Assembly (NCBI GenBank): GCA_001600355.1
Contig: BCJU01000002.1
Span: 3,658,001 to 3,722,000, forward strand
DNA: 64,000 bases
Source of the DNA: Meira nashicola
Taxonomy: Eukaryota > Basidiomycota > Exobasidiomycetes > Exobasidiales > Brachybasidiaceae
Reading direction: 5' to 3'
A program made the translations under genes and the position numbers. The notes below the pieces were generated by a model. That model had not been told where the DNA came from. It saw nothing but the letters and a program-made list of their open reading frames with translations, and did not search any database. Within the stretch, counting starts at the first letter, position 1, and every line of letters begins with the position of its first letter. Positions 10,598 to 21,630 of the stretch are shown here, in pieces.

Positions 10598-10605
10598 TTT
10601 ATATA
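10598..10605 (-). promoter_or_regulatory. TATA box of ligase copy 2
   Basis: TATATAAA on the minus strand, inside a block nearly identical to the copy 1 promoter, about 60 nt before the ATG. Confidence 0.65.
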
Positions 10606-10715
10606 GACGTTCGACAGTCATCATTTAAAAGGACATGATGCATTGAATCCGACCGGAGAAATAAAACGGGCAAAAATAAAGGGCCCGCGAAGAGAAGACA
10701 AAGAGTGACATCTTT

Positions 10716-10724
10716 ACCCCGGAT
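10716..10724 (-). promoter_or_regulatory. conserved upstream element B (ligase copy 2)
   Basis: ATCCGGGGT on the minus strand, matching 2752-2760 upstream of copy 1. Confidence 0.45.
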
Positions 10725-10759
10725 GGAGGAACGTTCATATAATATCAATCGCGGGCCAT

Positions 10760-10772
10760 GCTTTCGGAAAAA
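10760..10772 (-). promoter_or_regulatory. conserved upstream element A (ligase copy 2)
   Basis: TTTTTCCGAAAGC on the minus strand, matching 2694-2706 upstream of copy 1 at a similar distance from the ATG. Confidence 0.5.
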
Positions 10773-10926
10773 CCGTAAATTAAGATTCCCCGCTTTTATG
10801 TATTTCCTTCTTCCAATTTTCCATCCTGTACTTGTGAATAATGTACGCTAATAGAGCGCCTTATCCGTTTGACAAGATTTTAGCCTGCGGGCTAATTGCA
10901 TGCAGTATGCACAGTGAGATTTCCCA

Positions 10927-11349
10927 TTAAGCTACTTGATTTGGATCTTTTGATAAAATTTCAATTCTTTCCAATACTAGCTTCACTTCACCTGATTTAA
11001 TTAAACCTTCCCAATGACCATCACAAAAACGTTCTCCTCTATGGATATATGTAAGAATTGATTTAATTTGCTCTAAAGAAGCATTAGAGATTAACTTTGA
11101 ATCTGCAAGAATTGTTTCTGGTTCTTGTTCGCAATAATTATAATCTTGAAAACATTCTTTATTACTGATAAAATCTATAAAGTCATCCACTTCTTTTGCA
11201 TAGACAGGGTAGGGAGCTTGGATTGAACCATCTGATAATCTTTCTCCACCTTTCCAAATCGCAATAGGATTTTGACGTTCTCCTTTAGGATAAAGGATTG
11301 GAAGAAAGCTCAGAATTTCATCATAATCTTCTTTTGTTGGTAAGGACAT
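10927..11349 (-). CDS. DUF6508-like protein
   Basis: This is a 140-residue soluble protein without signal peptide or membrane segment. The pattern ILSFLPIL near the start, PYPVYAKEVDDFIDFI in the middle and a near-C-terminal ILTYIHRGERFCDGHW followed by an Ile/Leu-rich helix resembles the DUF6508 family. I know that family mainly from bacteria, and its function is unknown. The gene stands alone in an accessory region. The family call rests on pattern memory, not a search. Confidence 0.6.
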   Translation of the reverse strand: MSLPTKEDYDEILSFLPILYPKGERQNPIAIWKGGERLSDGSIQAPYPVYAKEVDDFIDFISNKECFQDYNYCEQEPETILADSKLISNASLEQIKSILTYIHRGERFCDGHWEGLIKSGEVKLVLERIEILSKDPNQVA

Positions 11350-11933
11350 TGTATGCTAATTAGGTTGAGAGTGTTGAGCAAAAAGTTAAAACACAAAAAA
11401 TACCACGCGTTAAACTCGCTCTTAAGCATAGAAGCAAAACATACATACACACATGTATATTAGGCTAGAACGTGTTCTTAGGAATAATGATTGATCTTTG
11501 ATTCTTGATGCTTTATGGTGAATAATTTGCATCAATTCTATCGTGTTGACGTTTGATTATGTAATCCTTCATCACACACTAGTATAGCTCGTTAGGAAGC
11601 TCGGATGACATGGGTAGGTAGGGTTGCTATCGGCATTTGCTATTTGCCGACTTTGCGAATCCTGTCTACTCCAAAGAGCCCTGATAAATTACATAAACGC
11701 GCTATTCTGTACCGTACTCTATACCCGTACGAAAAAACCTCCACTAAAAAATAGTGGTACGGACGTAAGGTGACCAAAGCACCTTGCGAGTATCATATAA
11801 TTCGGACTTTAGTTAAGAAGCGAAGAATGTGAAGATTTCTTCTTTTGTGTTAGAAGACTCATTGATTGGTATAAATAATCGTATTTATTTCTTCTTCTTC
11901 TTTATTCACAACCACAACCAATAACAACAAAAA
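11350..11933. other. divergent promoter region (DUF6508 / OYE)
   Basis: About 580 bp hold a TATAAATA box at 11870-11877 for the OYE gene. I see no gene or clear repeat in it. Confidence 0.5.
11870..11877 (+). promoter_or_regulatory. TATA box of OYE gene
   Basis: TATAAATA lies 64 nt before the ATG at 11934. Confidence 0.6.
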
Positions 11934-13283
11934 ATGTCTACCATCAGTATTAGAAGACAAGCTGAAAAGCCAAATGATCCCTCCATCTTAGGAGATAAGA
12001 TTCATTTACCCTTTTCAGGTAAAACTGCCAAGAGTAGATTTATGAAAGGTGCAATGACCGAATATCAATCAAGTTGGGATCAAAATGATTTAAGTAAAAG
12101 AGGTATTCCAAGTGAAGGTTTAATTCGCGTTTATGAAGAATGGGGCAAAGGTGGATTTGGTATCATTTTATCGGGTAATACGATCGTAGATGAAATCAAT
12201 CTTGAAGGTCCAGGAAATCCAATTATGAATAAACGTGTTGCTGATCAACCCGAACGTGCAAAAGCATTTCAACGTTTAGCAGCAGGAGCAAAAGCTGAAG
12301 GAAGTTTATTTATCACTCAATTAAGTCATGGTGGACGTCAAGTTGCCGATAATATTAATCCTAAACCAGTCTCGGCTTCGGATATCAAATTAGACGATAG
12401 AATGGGTCATTCGTTTGGTAAGCCAACACCACTTTCCAAAGAAGGTATTCGAGAAGTGATTGATAATTTCGCATTTGCAGCAAAGTATGCTTATGATAAT
12501 GGAAGTGATGGTGTCCAATTGCACGCAGCACATGGATATTTATTAGCTCAATTCTTAGCACAAACTACGAATAAACGAACAGATGAATACGGTGGTTCTT
12601 TGGAAAATCGAGCAAGAATTATTTATGAAATCGTACAAGAGATTCGTAAGCAAGTTTCTGATCCTTCTTTTATTTTAGCAATCAAGATTAATTCCGTTGA
12701 ATTTCAATCAGGAGGTTTCACACCAGAAGAATGCAAAGAAGTTTGTGCACAATTAGAAAATCTTGGTGTTGATGTTATTGAACTTTCAGGTGGTACATAT
12801 GAAGAATTAGCTTTTAGTCATAAACGTGAAAGTACAATTAAACGTGAAGCATTTTTCTTGGAATTCAGTGAAATTATTCGTAAAGGAATTAAAAAGTCTA
12901 CAATTTGGACAACTGGCGGTTTCCGTACTGCAAAAGGAATGATTGATGCAATTCAATCAGGCTCAACAGATGGTATTGGTTTAGGCAGACCTGTAACGCA
13001 AGAATTCGATTTACCTAAAAAGTTAATTAGTGGAGAAGCAATTGCTGCCACTAAAACTTTGTTGGATGAAAATAACTTTATGATCACTAATGTCGCTTCA
13101 GGTACACAAATGCAACAAATCGGAAATAAACTTCAACCGTTCGATCAAGCAAATGAAGATGATTTAGAGCACTTTAATCAATCCATGCAATCTTGGATGC
13201 AAAATATGGGCGAAAAAGGTAAAGAAGGTATTGTTGCTGCAGGTTACCCTCAATTGGGTGGTCAACCTTTAAAGTCGGTTTAA
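11934..13283 (+). CDS. NADH:flavin oxidoreductase, Old Yellow Enzyme family
   Basis: One exon encodes 449 residues with an FMN-binding TIM barrel. Visible OYE motifs are QLSHGGRQ, the substrate-binding HAAHGY pair, and the FAQxTNxRxDxYGGSxENR-type block around residues 210-225. The late GGFRT and GIGLGRP segments bind the FMN phosphate. It reduces activated alkenes (enones, nitro compounds) with NAD(P)H in the cytosol. The N-terminal PNDPSILGDKIHLPFSG and a roughly 60-residue tail beyond the barrel resemble the fungal OYE-like class with long C-termini. A TATA box supports the start. The partner substrate is unknown; the neighbouring regulator at 13307-15112 may control it. Confidence 0.9.
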   Translation: MSTISIRRQAEKPNDPSILGDKIHLPFSGKTAKSRFMKGAMTEYQSSWDQNDLSKRGIPSEGLIRVYEEWGKGGFGIILSGNTIVDEINLEGPGNPIMNKRVADQPERAKAFQRLAAGAKAEGSLFITQLSHGGRQVADNINPKPVSASDIKLDDRMGHSFGKPTPLSKEGIREVIDNFAFAAKYAYDNGSDGVQLHAAHGYLLAQFLAQTTNKRTDEYGGSLENRARIIYEIVQEIRKQVSDPSFILAIKINSVEFQSGGFTPEECKEVCAQLENLGVDVIELSGGTYEELAFSHKRESTIKREAFFLEFSEIIRKGIKKSTIWTTGGFRTAKGMIDAIQSGSTDGIGLGRPVTQEFDLPKKLISGEAIAATKTLLDENNFMITNVASGTQMQQIGNKLQPFDQANEDDLEHFNQSMQSWMQNMGEKGKEGIVAAGYPQLGGQPLKSV

Positions 13284-13306
13284 AAATAGAACATAGATGT
13301 ACATAC

Positions 13307-15112
13307 TTAAAAAGTAAAATTGATAACAATTCCATGTTCGTTTAAAACATCTCTCCATTCTGTCGATCGACCAGTTTCATCCATAGATTTCCATAAAATT
13401 TTAATCGCTTCAATATTATCCAAGATTGCCCTTTCGCATCCTAAATTTTCAAATTGATCTAAACAAAATTTACGTTGTTTTTGTGAAATTGAAACTGTAC
13501 AAGCTAAAAACCAAACGAAACTCATATCCCAAACATCAATGTAGGTTGTTGTACTTCCTTCTTCTGTTTTTTGTAATAATTCAGCTAGTCTCATTATACT
13601 TTTTAGTGCTTCTTGAACTCGAACTGCCATTGGACCTAATTTTAGTACATCTTGATAAAGTTGAATTAAAAGTGCTTGTTTCCATAATTCTTGTAATAAA
13701 AAGCTACGAACACGTGCATTCGTTTGACAAATATCGTTTGGCAAATCTACTTGACTTTGCTGTTGAGGACAAGAAAAGAATCAGTCAAGTGTACTTGTGC
13801 ATATGCTTTCCATAGATAGACTTACCACAATGAACTTTTTTATTTCTTCACTCTTTGCTTCAGTATCTAAAATTTGACCTTCAAATATATCCGTAGAAAG
13901 ATCAGTGATACGCTTTATACACTCTATCAAATCGACAGAGAGAAGTGTTACCATCTTTAAATCTGCTTTTGGATTTATGGTAAGGTCAGATTGCAAAGAT
14001 GATGCTATATTCACAGTTTCGTTTACTATAGCAGGTCTTACACCTTTCATACTAGCTGCATCCATTATATTCGCATATGCAAGAGCTTGAATGATTAAAG
14101 ATAGAGGAGTACCTTTTCTTGCAGTCGAACGAAGATAATGAATATCAACACCTAATTCGAATAAAACGGAATGAATTTCATTTGCAAGTTCATAAGCTTC
14201 TTTGGCTCCTAAGAAACAAATGCATGCAAAACGAAGATTGAGTAAAGTTAATAATTTTGCCGAAAGATTCATAGTTGATTTGATTTTATGAAATCCGTCT
14301 GTAGCATATTTTAGCCATTGATGAACTTGACGAGAAGGGATAGTTGAATTGGTGGGATTTGCTTTTTTCGTTCCTTTTAAGAGGTATTGAACGAATCTAG
14401 ATGGACCACGAGTATTTTTACGTTCCCTTTCAATAACATCCGTATAAGCTAAACAACATGAAACCATTGATGCTTTGCAAATATTATTCGATCTAGTTAT
14501 TTCCATCAAATGATCAATAAGTGTAGCGTTTCCTGCAACTTTAGACGTATCAAAGATTGCACATAAAAATGTATCATAAATATGAGCTGATTTGATCAAA
14601 AGGTCATCTAGATCATCCGATCCAATCATTCTATCGATAACCGATTCCGACCGATTTGTCTCTTGTGGAGAAACGGCAAAAGGAAGAAGATCAAAAGTTG
14701 AAGTAGGAGTAACGGAAGAAGTAAAAGGCGTTTGAGTAATATTTTGCAAACTTGGCTCGGTAAGTGCCATAAACTCTTCTAGAAATGTGTCAAGCCATGA
14801 ATGCTCTACTGTTGATGTTGCATTATTAGAGATTGTATTGTTGTTCGGAGTGCTTCTTGATATTTCACTTGATTCAGAAGATCTATTCGGTGTCGTTGTC
14901 GTATTAATCTGTTGAACATTGTCGATTGGTTGTCTTTTTGTGGGTAATTTACAATTATGACCTCTTGCTTTACATGCACTACATGACCAACAACCATTTG
15001 ACCATTGTTGATAATCTTCAGGACACTTTTTACGTCTTTTTCTACATTGTAAACATCCTTTTTTTGACCTTTTATGAGGTAAACTTTGCTTTCTTAAATG
15101 AACAACGTCCAT
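13307..15112 (-). CDS. Zn(2)Cys(6) transcription factor
   Basis: Exons 13826-15112 and 13307-13759 flank a 66-nt GTAAGT intron, giving 579 residues. The N-terminal zinc cluster spans residues 20-54 with C20-x2-C23-x6-C30-x10-C41-x2-C44-x2-C47-x6-C54: one cysteine more and a longer loop than the standard cluster. A basic stretch (KRSKKG before, CRKRRKKC within) is typical. The rest is alpha-helical and fits the fungal-specific transcription factor type 2 domain without a precise match. It converges on the OYE gene (stops 24 nt apart) and is followed by an APC permease and an amine module, so it may regulate either. Confidence 0.82.
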
Positions 15113-15325
15113 TGACTATGTAACCCAAAAAATCATTCTTTGATTCCAAAAAAGTTGGAAAATGTTGGAAAAATGATGGAAGAGAGAGAAAAGATAAACA
15201 ACGCTTAACAGATAACAAAAATAGCACAGAAGAGTGTCGTGCCGACGCGTTACGCGCGGTTAAAAACACAAGCATTGCCGCCGGTCATAAATTCATTATA
15301 CATATGTAGGTACATTTTGCGGGGT

Positions 15326-16930
15326 TTAAGAAGAGCTTGTTGTTGTTGTTATTTGAGCAATAAACTCTTCCAATCCATTCGGTTGTTCATAATGCTTTCT
15401 AGCAAACAAAAACCAATTCGAAAGACCCAAAACAATTGCTGCAATAAAGACGACAACGGCATAATTCATATCCCCAGGTGAAGTAACTGGATAAACGGAA
15501 GGAAATAAGAAAAAGATTGTCATAATGCTTATATAAAATAATGCGAATAAATTTGTAATAAAACCCAATCTTGGACCAAGGTTAAAAGTTGGTTTAAAAT
15601 CTAGACTTGCAATCCACTTACGTCCTCTTATAACCATTAAAATAATGACAGGAATATATGAAACTTGAAGCATTACAACACTTGCCGATTGAATAATTAA
15701 AATCACAAGTGAAGATCCAAGAGCCATAAGTCCAAAAACTGTAATCCAAGCAAAATTAAACATGATTGCCCATATTGGTACTTGATAACGAGGTGAAATA
15801 TGACCAAGATAACTTTTAAATGGAAGACATCCATCGATTGCATATGCATGAATCATACGTGAAGTTGTAATTGTCAGTGCAGGCATTGTAAAAATTTGAT
15901 TAACAAGAAAGAATAAAGATAAAATTGTCGTTCCTGCTAAATTTCCAATTCCTTGATAAATTGCAATCATTGGACTTGCAGCAAGTTTTTCAATAACTGC
16001 TTCTGGATCGGTTATAACTGCTAAAAGAGCAATATTAACTACTAATGCACAAAAACCTCCTATCAAACATGATAAAACCATTGCAAGAGGTGCATATTTA
16101 CGAGGATTTTTAATTTCATCCACTAAATGAGCTGCACCATCAGCTCCAACGAGAGCAAATTGTGTCATTAAAAGACCCATAATCCAAGCTACACCATCAG
16201 GCCATCCTGTATCGTTGAGAAAGGTAGCAAAAATGAATTTTGCATCACAAAGTTGACCATTGTGTCCTGCAACTGAAAGAAGAGTAACAAACAATACAAC
16301 TGCTCCAGTTATAGACCAATAAAGTGATGCTATATTCAACTTTCCCATTATATGAATACCAAAAATATTAATAATTGTTGCAAGAATAGAAACAGCCATA
16401 TAAACAATAAACGTGAACCAATTTCCCGGATTAAATTGAGGATGAAATAGTTGAATGATTGCTAATAAAATTTGAACGGAAGAAATTGGAGCAGTTGCAG
16501 TTAAAGCGATCCAACCTGCCGTTCCTAACCAACCGCTCATATAACTAAAAAATCTTTTTGATTTTGATTGTTTATCTGATAAAGCAAAAAACCAATGATA
16601 TTGAGCTCCTGCAGTAGGTAAAACATGACACATTTCTGCTAAAGAAGTAGCAATTGATAATGCACCAACAGTACCAACAATTGTACCATAAACGATTGCA
16701 ACCGGTCCACCAGCACCAAGACCGATATATATACTACCGGCCGAAGAACCCCATGTGTTTAACATTGCATAACTTAAACCTAGTAAAGCAAGAGCTGAAA
16801 AATGAGCATTTGGCTTGGTTGTTAATTGTTGAGAATGATTTAACTCAATAATCGAAACATCTTGTTTTTCCGTCATTTTTTCATTATTTGAATTTTCATA
16901 TTTTGAACTTTCAACACCAAAATCCCCCAT
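15326..16930 (-). CDS. APC-superfamily amino-acid/GABA/choline permease
   Basis: This 534-residue protein has about twelve hydrophobic segments. It has the features of the fungal GABA/choline permease group (ACT family): a GGPVAIVYGTIVG segment in TM2, SLAEMCHVLPTAGAQYHW before TM3, and a conserved DGAAHLVDEIKNPRKYAP loop near residue 270. It likely imports an amino acid, GABA, choline or amine across the plasma membrane. Its promoter region borders the 3' end of the agmatinase gene, and together with the amine oxidase it could serve amine use; that link is inferred. No TATA box is at the usual spacing; TATATA lies near 17041. Confidence 0.88.
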   Translation of the reverse strand: MGDFGVESSKYENSNNEKMTEKQDVSIIELNHSQQLTTKPNAHFSALALLGLSYAMLNTWGSSAGSIYIGLGAGGPVAIVYGTIVGTVGALSIATSLAEMCHVLPTAGAQYHWFFALSDKQSKSKRFFSYMSGWLGTAGWIALTATAPISSVQILLAIIQLFHPQFNPGNWFTFIVYMAVSILATIINIFGIHIMGKLNIASLYWSITGAVVLFVTLLSVAGHNGQLCDAKFIFATFLNDTGWPDGVAWIMGLLMTQFALVGADGAAHLVDEIKNPRKYAPLAMVLSCLIGGFCALVVNIALLAVITDPEAVIEKLAASPMIAIYQGIGNLAGTTILSLFFLVNQIFTMPALTITTSRMIHAYAIDGCLPFKSYLGHISPRYQVPIWAIMFNFAWITVFGLMALGSSLVILIIQSASVVMLQVSYIPVIILMVIRGRKWIASLDFKPTFNLGPRLGFITNLFALFYISIMTIFFLFPSVYPVTSPGDMNYAVVVFIAAIVLGLSNWFLFARKHYEQPNGLEEFIAQITTTTSSS

Positions 16931-17359
16931 ATCGTCACAAAATTATGTGAAAGATTGGAGGTATGAGGTAAAGAGGAGGGCATGTGTAAGAAATTGTTGA
17001 GAGACAGTACTTTTCTCAATATGGATATTTCACAACTTTCTTATATATGAATTCTAAAAGATGGGTATTGAGATAAGAGTATGTATGTATATGTACCACA
17101 CTTATGATAAGAGTGTCTAACAGTGTTACTGTATGACTTCTTCTTGTCGGGTTCTAAAATATAGCCTTAAAATAAGCGTCAAGCCAGCGTCGCTTATGCG
17201 TGTGCAAGCTTTTAGCCGCCACACCAAAATACCAGTTATGCACAGTCGACTAGATAAGGTTGTCGGTTATTGTTAAGCGACAGGCAAAAGAACATGAATA
17301 GCGCGTAAATAGTGCTTGCAGGATAGCAGTGTACAGGTACAGTTTGTGGGGTTGTATTA
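16931..17359. other. permease promoter region
   Basis: About 430 bp lie between the permease start and the agmatinase stop. It contains three CGCTTA/TAAGCG hexamers (17173-17178, 17191-17196, 17274-17279), a motif that also recurs in the agmatinase/amine oxidase promoter. No gene is seen. Confidence 0.45.
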
Positions 17360-18897
17360 CTACTCAGTATGCACCAGAGGTCCCCTCTTTACTAACAAGC
17401 CAAGAATGTCAAAGCTGTTTAAAGTAGTTTAAATGGGCGTCAGTATTGAGACCTTTCTTTATATATAAATTGAGACTCACATCAGATCGGCAGAAACCAT
17501 TTGTGTTAATGCAGCTTGATTATCATAAGCAGGTGCAACTTCAACTATATCTGCACCAACGATATCCAAACCATCAAGTCCACGAAGAATTTTACGTAAT
17601 TCTCTGCTACTCCAACCACCCGTTTCTGGTGTTCCGGTTGCAGGGGCGGCAGAAGGATCTAGAACGTCTATATCGATAGAAAGATAAACTGGATTACCTT
17701 CAACTTGTTTGCGAATATTATCAATTATACCTTTGATACCGATATCGTCCTGTGTAAACGATCATCATCAGATAATCAGCCATTTATATGTATAATTTAT
17801 CATACTTTAAACTCACAATAACATGCGCCTCTTGAAAAGAAAAACCAACCTTACGATCTGTATCGTAATCTGAAGGATGAGCAAGTCTAGTACGAATACC
17901 AGCATGAACGGAAGATCCATTACGAATTAAACCTTCATTTGCTGCATGCCAAAAGAACGTTCCATGATTGATTGTTGATGACTTCGATGCTTCATCTCCA
18001 CCATAAAAACCAGGATCCCAAGAATCCAAATGAGAATCAAAATGAATAACTGAAACAGGTCCATAAACCGAATGTAAAGATCTTAAAACGGGTAATACAA
18101 GCGTATGATCTCCACCTAGAGTAACAAGTTTAGGATGAAGTCTTCCAGATTTTGTATATTTTGCTTTATCTTGTACTTTTTCTCCATTTAACCAATTACC
18201 CTTGCTTTTTGTTGAGGTTGTTTTCACTTGTCTATTTAATAAAGTGCTATATCCTTTTTGCATTTGTTTTATTGCTAAATTATTATCAAAAGCTGTAACT
18301 GGAATATCTCCACAATCTAAGATTTTTTGTTCACTTTCATAAATGTTCACTCCAAGTGGAACGTTGTAACCTCTAAATTTTGACATCCTTTTACTGTTAT
18401 GACGAATTCCACTAGGACCAAATCTAGCTCCAGGTCTAAAACTTACTGCAGTATCGAATGGCATTCCAATAATTGCAATATCAAATTTATCACCAGGTGC
18501 AATCTCTTCACTTCCTTCCGGTAAAAGTCCAGTTATAGGTGATAAACAAGCACCAAAAGGAAGATGTCCAAATGTACCAAGGCCGGAAAATATGCTGTCT
18601 CCAGCTGGTGTTTGTAGGTTGATAGCGTCTTCATCTTGGAGGAACAATAAATCTGGTTCAGTAAGAGGGAAAGGATTAACTCCGCTGATAAAAGAAAGAG
18701 AAATGTGAGTTATTTTGAACAAATCTTTGACAATCACACGACACTCACTCTTCAGAGGCTTCTCTATAAACCCCATGAGCAATTCTCATATGTTCTGCAT
18801 CTGAATGATGATGATGATGGTGATGGCTATTTTCAATTGTACCAAAGACTGGTATGATTGCCACAAGAACCAAAGTGAGAAGGGATGTTGACTTCAT
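17360..18897 (-). CDS. secreted agmatinase-like ureohydrolase
   Basis: Four exons on the minus strand are 18749-18897, 17817-18684, 17481-17749 and 17360-17414. The introns are 18685-18748, 17750-17816 and 17415-17480, all with GTGAGT donors except the second, which reads GTGAGTTT. The 446-residue product carries a signal peptide (residues 1-20) followed by a run of seven His. Manganese ligands are complete: GGDHT (His243), FDSHLD (Asp266, His268, Asp270) and SIDIDVLDP (Asp365, Asp367), followed by the GTPETGG loop. The last exon restores the usual DLIFDILG C-terminal helix. This ureohydrolase group splits agmatine or guanidinobutyrate into urea plus amine. It is divergent from a copper amine oxidase, which could use the putrescine formed. 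Confidence 0.88.
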
Positions 18898-19216
18898 AAT
18901 TTTTGTCAGATATATGTGGAAGGGAAAAAGAAACAATCTTTAATTCTGATGTACCCCCACTCTTATATCTAACAAATGTAATCGTCGGCTAAAATTAGAC
19001 TATCGGCGCTTAATGGCGCGTAATCAGCGCTTAGCGTTTCGCTTTAGTACACTCCTGCCAAGCGATACTCAGTATCCCTGTACTACATTACATACTTAAG
19101 CGATAGCAGTGCGATACGACAATTCAAGATTTATAATTATACATCAAGTATTTATATATCTTTGGTTGTATCTTGAAATATGTTTTCGTACCATCACCTT
19201 GAAAATACTTGCCAAC
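18898..19216. promoter_or_regulatory. bidirectional promoter, agmatinase / amine oxidase
   Basis: The 319 bp between the two start codons have a TATA-like box in each direction: TATAAGA at about 18961-18967 on the minus strand and TATATAT at 19153-19159 on the plus strand. Two GCGCTTA repeats (19006-19012 and 19027-19033) are spaced 21 bp apart, and a TAAGCG is at 19097-19102. Co-regulation of the pair is a reasonable inference. Confidence 0.55.
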
Positions 19217-21454
19217 ATGACACCTACTGCCACTTTTGATCCAGCACAAGATAGGACGACGATCGTTAGCAAAAAATCATGTTGTAAAGCACAAAAGAGT
19301 GACATCAGTACAGTACATCCTTTTGATGCATTGACAAAAGAAGAGTAGGTATCCACAAAAGAAGACTAATGCTTGATAATCTTACTCATATATCTTCTCT
19401 ATAGACTCCTTCTTTTAAAAGATATAGTACAAAAATACATTGCAGAAGAAACTACAATCAGAGCATTTAAATTCGTTTCAAGTTATCTTATCAATCCACC
19501 TAAAATTGCCGTCTTAACAGTTTCAGGACTTCCAATTCCAGAAAATGCGAAAAAGATGAATAAGAATGAAGCTCAAGAATTTTTAAATAGACGTCGTGCT
19601 GAATGTCAAATTATAGACGTTATAGAAGGAAGAGCGTATGAGGTCATAATTGATACGTATCCTGGAAAAGTGATAAAAGTGAACAAGCTTGATATAGAAT
19701 TACAGCCTGCTTTACATCCTGACGAATTAGGAAAAGCAGATGAAGCATTACGATCAAATCCACAAATTGTAAAATTAGCTAGAGAAGTTGGTATTGAACC
19801 GGAAAACCTTTTTGCTGATGGTTGGTCGATTGGATATGATGATAGATTTCCAAAAGGGCAAAGAATTCAACAAGCACTAGTCTATGCAAGAAAGGATAAA
19901 GATGAAAACTTATATGCTCATCCTATGGATTTTAGTGTTGTCTTGGATATCGAAACAAACGAATTGCTTTCGATCGATTTTTGGAGATCAAGGAATTCCG
20001 AAGAAAGTTTAATGGACGGTGCACCTCCTTCAAAACCTACACCTGATTATCAAGAAGCACTAGAAGCTTGTGGTAGAGAGAGAATGGCACCTCCTATGAG
20101 ATCTTTTGATTATCTCCCAGAACTTATGGAAAAAGATCCTTCAATGTCAAAACCAAGAACGGATTTGAAATCACTCTTTGTTGTTCAACCAGAAGGAGTT
20201 AGTTATACTTTGAACGGCAATCAAATCTCATGGCAAAAATGGAATTTTCACATTGGCTTTCATCCAAGAGATGGCCTTGTTATTTCAACTGTGACATATA
20301 ATGATGGTGGAGAAATTAGACCTTTGTTTTATAGAATGTCTATTGCAGAGATGGTAGTGCCTTACGCTGATACAGCATTTCCACATCCAAGAAAATTCGC
20401 ATTTGATGTTGGAGAATATGGAATGGGTACACAGGCAAACAGTTTAAAGATTGGATGTGATTGTTTAGGAACAATTTCTTACTTAAGTGGAACGTATGTC
20501 GGTCTTGATGGTAATCCGATCGAATTGGAAGATGTTATTTGTATTCATGAAGAAGATTATGGTTTAGCATATAAACATACAGATTATCGTCAAGGAGGTA
20601 AAGTTCATTCCGCAAGAAATAGAAGACTGGTTGTTCAAATGATTTGTACGATTGCAAATTATGATTATATTATCTTATTTCATTTTTATACAGATGGAAA
20701 TATTGAAGTTTCTATGCGACTAACCGGAATTCTCAATCTTAGCTTAAAGAAAGAGGGTAAACAGGAAATCAATCCTTATGGAATCGAAGTAGCACCTCAA
20801 GTTACAGCACAATTACACCAACACATCTTTTCTTTACGAATTGATCCGATGATTGATGGTCAAGAGAATTCAATGGTACAAACACAAATTGAACCAACAC
20901 CCGCTCCAACAGGATCAAAGTTTAATTATCTCGGAAATGGATTTAGAATGAAGTCAGATATCCTTTCAAAAGCAGGAGGTTATGATTGGAGCCCTAAAGT
21001 GCAAAAGACATTTTCTATCATTAATTCGAATAGAATTCATTATGCTTCCGGATTACCAGTTTCTTATCGAATTCATACGAAAGATTATGAAACATTAGCT
21101 GCAAGAACAGATTCAATGGTTGCAAAAAGGGCAAGGTTTGCCGAACATGATATTTGGGTAACCAAACATGAAGAAACACAATTATGGCCAGCTGGTAAAT
21201 ATGTTACACAAAGAAGTGAAACGCCAAAAGATAGCATTTCTGAATGGTCAAAAGATAATTCTTCCCCTATAAATAATTCAGATATAGTCGTTTGGGTTAC
21301 TTTTGGTATTACTCATATACCTAGACCGGAAGATTTTCCACTTATGCCAGTTGAACATTTAAGTGTTTGGCTTAAACCTGCAAACTTTTTTAACTGGAAT
21401 CCTGCTCATGATCTTCCAAAAGTGAATGATACATATTCAAAGCGGATTCATTAA
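19217..21454 (+). CDS. copper amine oxidase (primary amine oxidase)
   Basis: Exons 19217-19344 and 19405-21454 flank a 60-nt intron with a GACTAAT branch site, giving 725 residues. The junction yields HPFDALTKEE leading into a KYIAEETTIRAFKFV block, the normal N-terminal domain. The topaquinone tyrosine lies in TIANYDY (Tyr462), the catalytic base in YADTAFPHPRK (Asp365), two copper histidines in HQHIFSLRID (His514, His516) and the third in GITHIPRPEDFP. The enzyme oxidises primary amines to aldehydes, ammonia and hydrogen peroxide. There is no PTS1 at the C-terminus (ends KRIH), so peroxisomal location is not shown. The divergent agmatinase makes a putrescine-type substrate likely. Confidence 0.93.
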
Positions 21455-21630
21455 TAATTTTATACGCTAATGCATAGATCATGTGTATTTTGATCACTCT
21501 AGTTTATTCTCCAAAACAATGGATGACGTTTGAAAACACGCTAACGGTGCCCACACACATAAAAGAATCGTCTCCGCTAGTGTATGCCAAGCTTTTTGTA
21601 CATTGATACAAGTTTCAGGTGTGTAAATTG

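Larger units (their letters stand above)
10546..10926. other. promoter region of ligase copy 2
   Basis: About 380 bp contain a TATATAAA box (10598-10605, minus) and the two blocks shared with copy 1 (10716-10724 and 10760-10772). A GCATGC lies near 10897. Confidence 0.55.
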
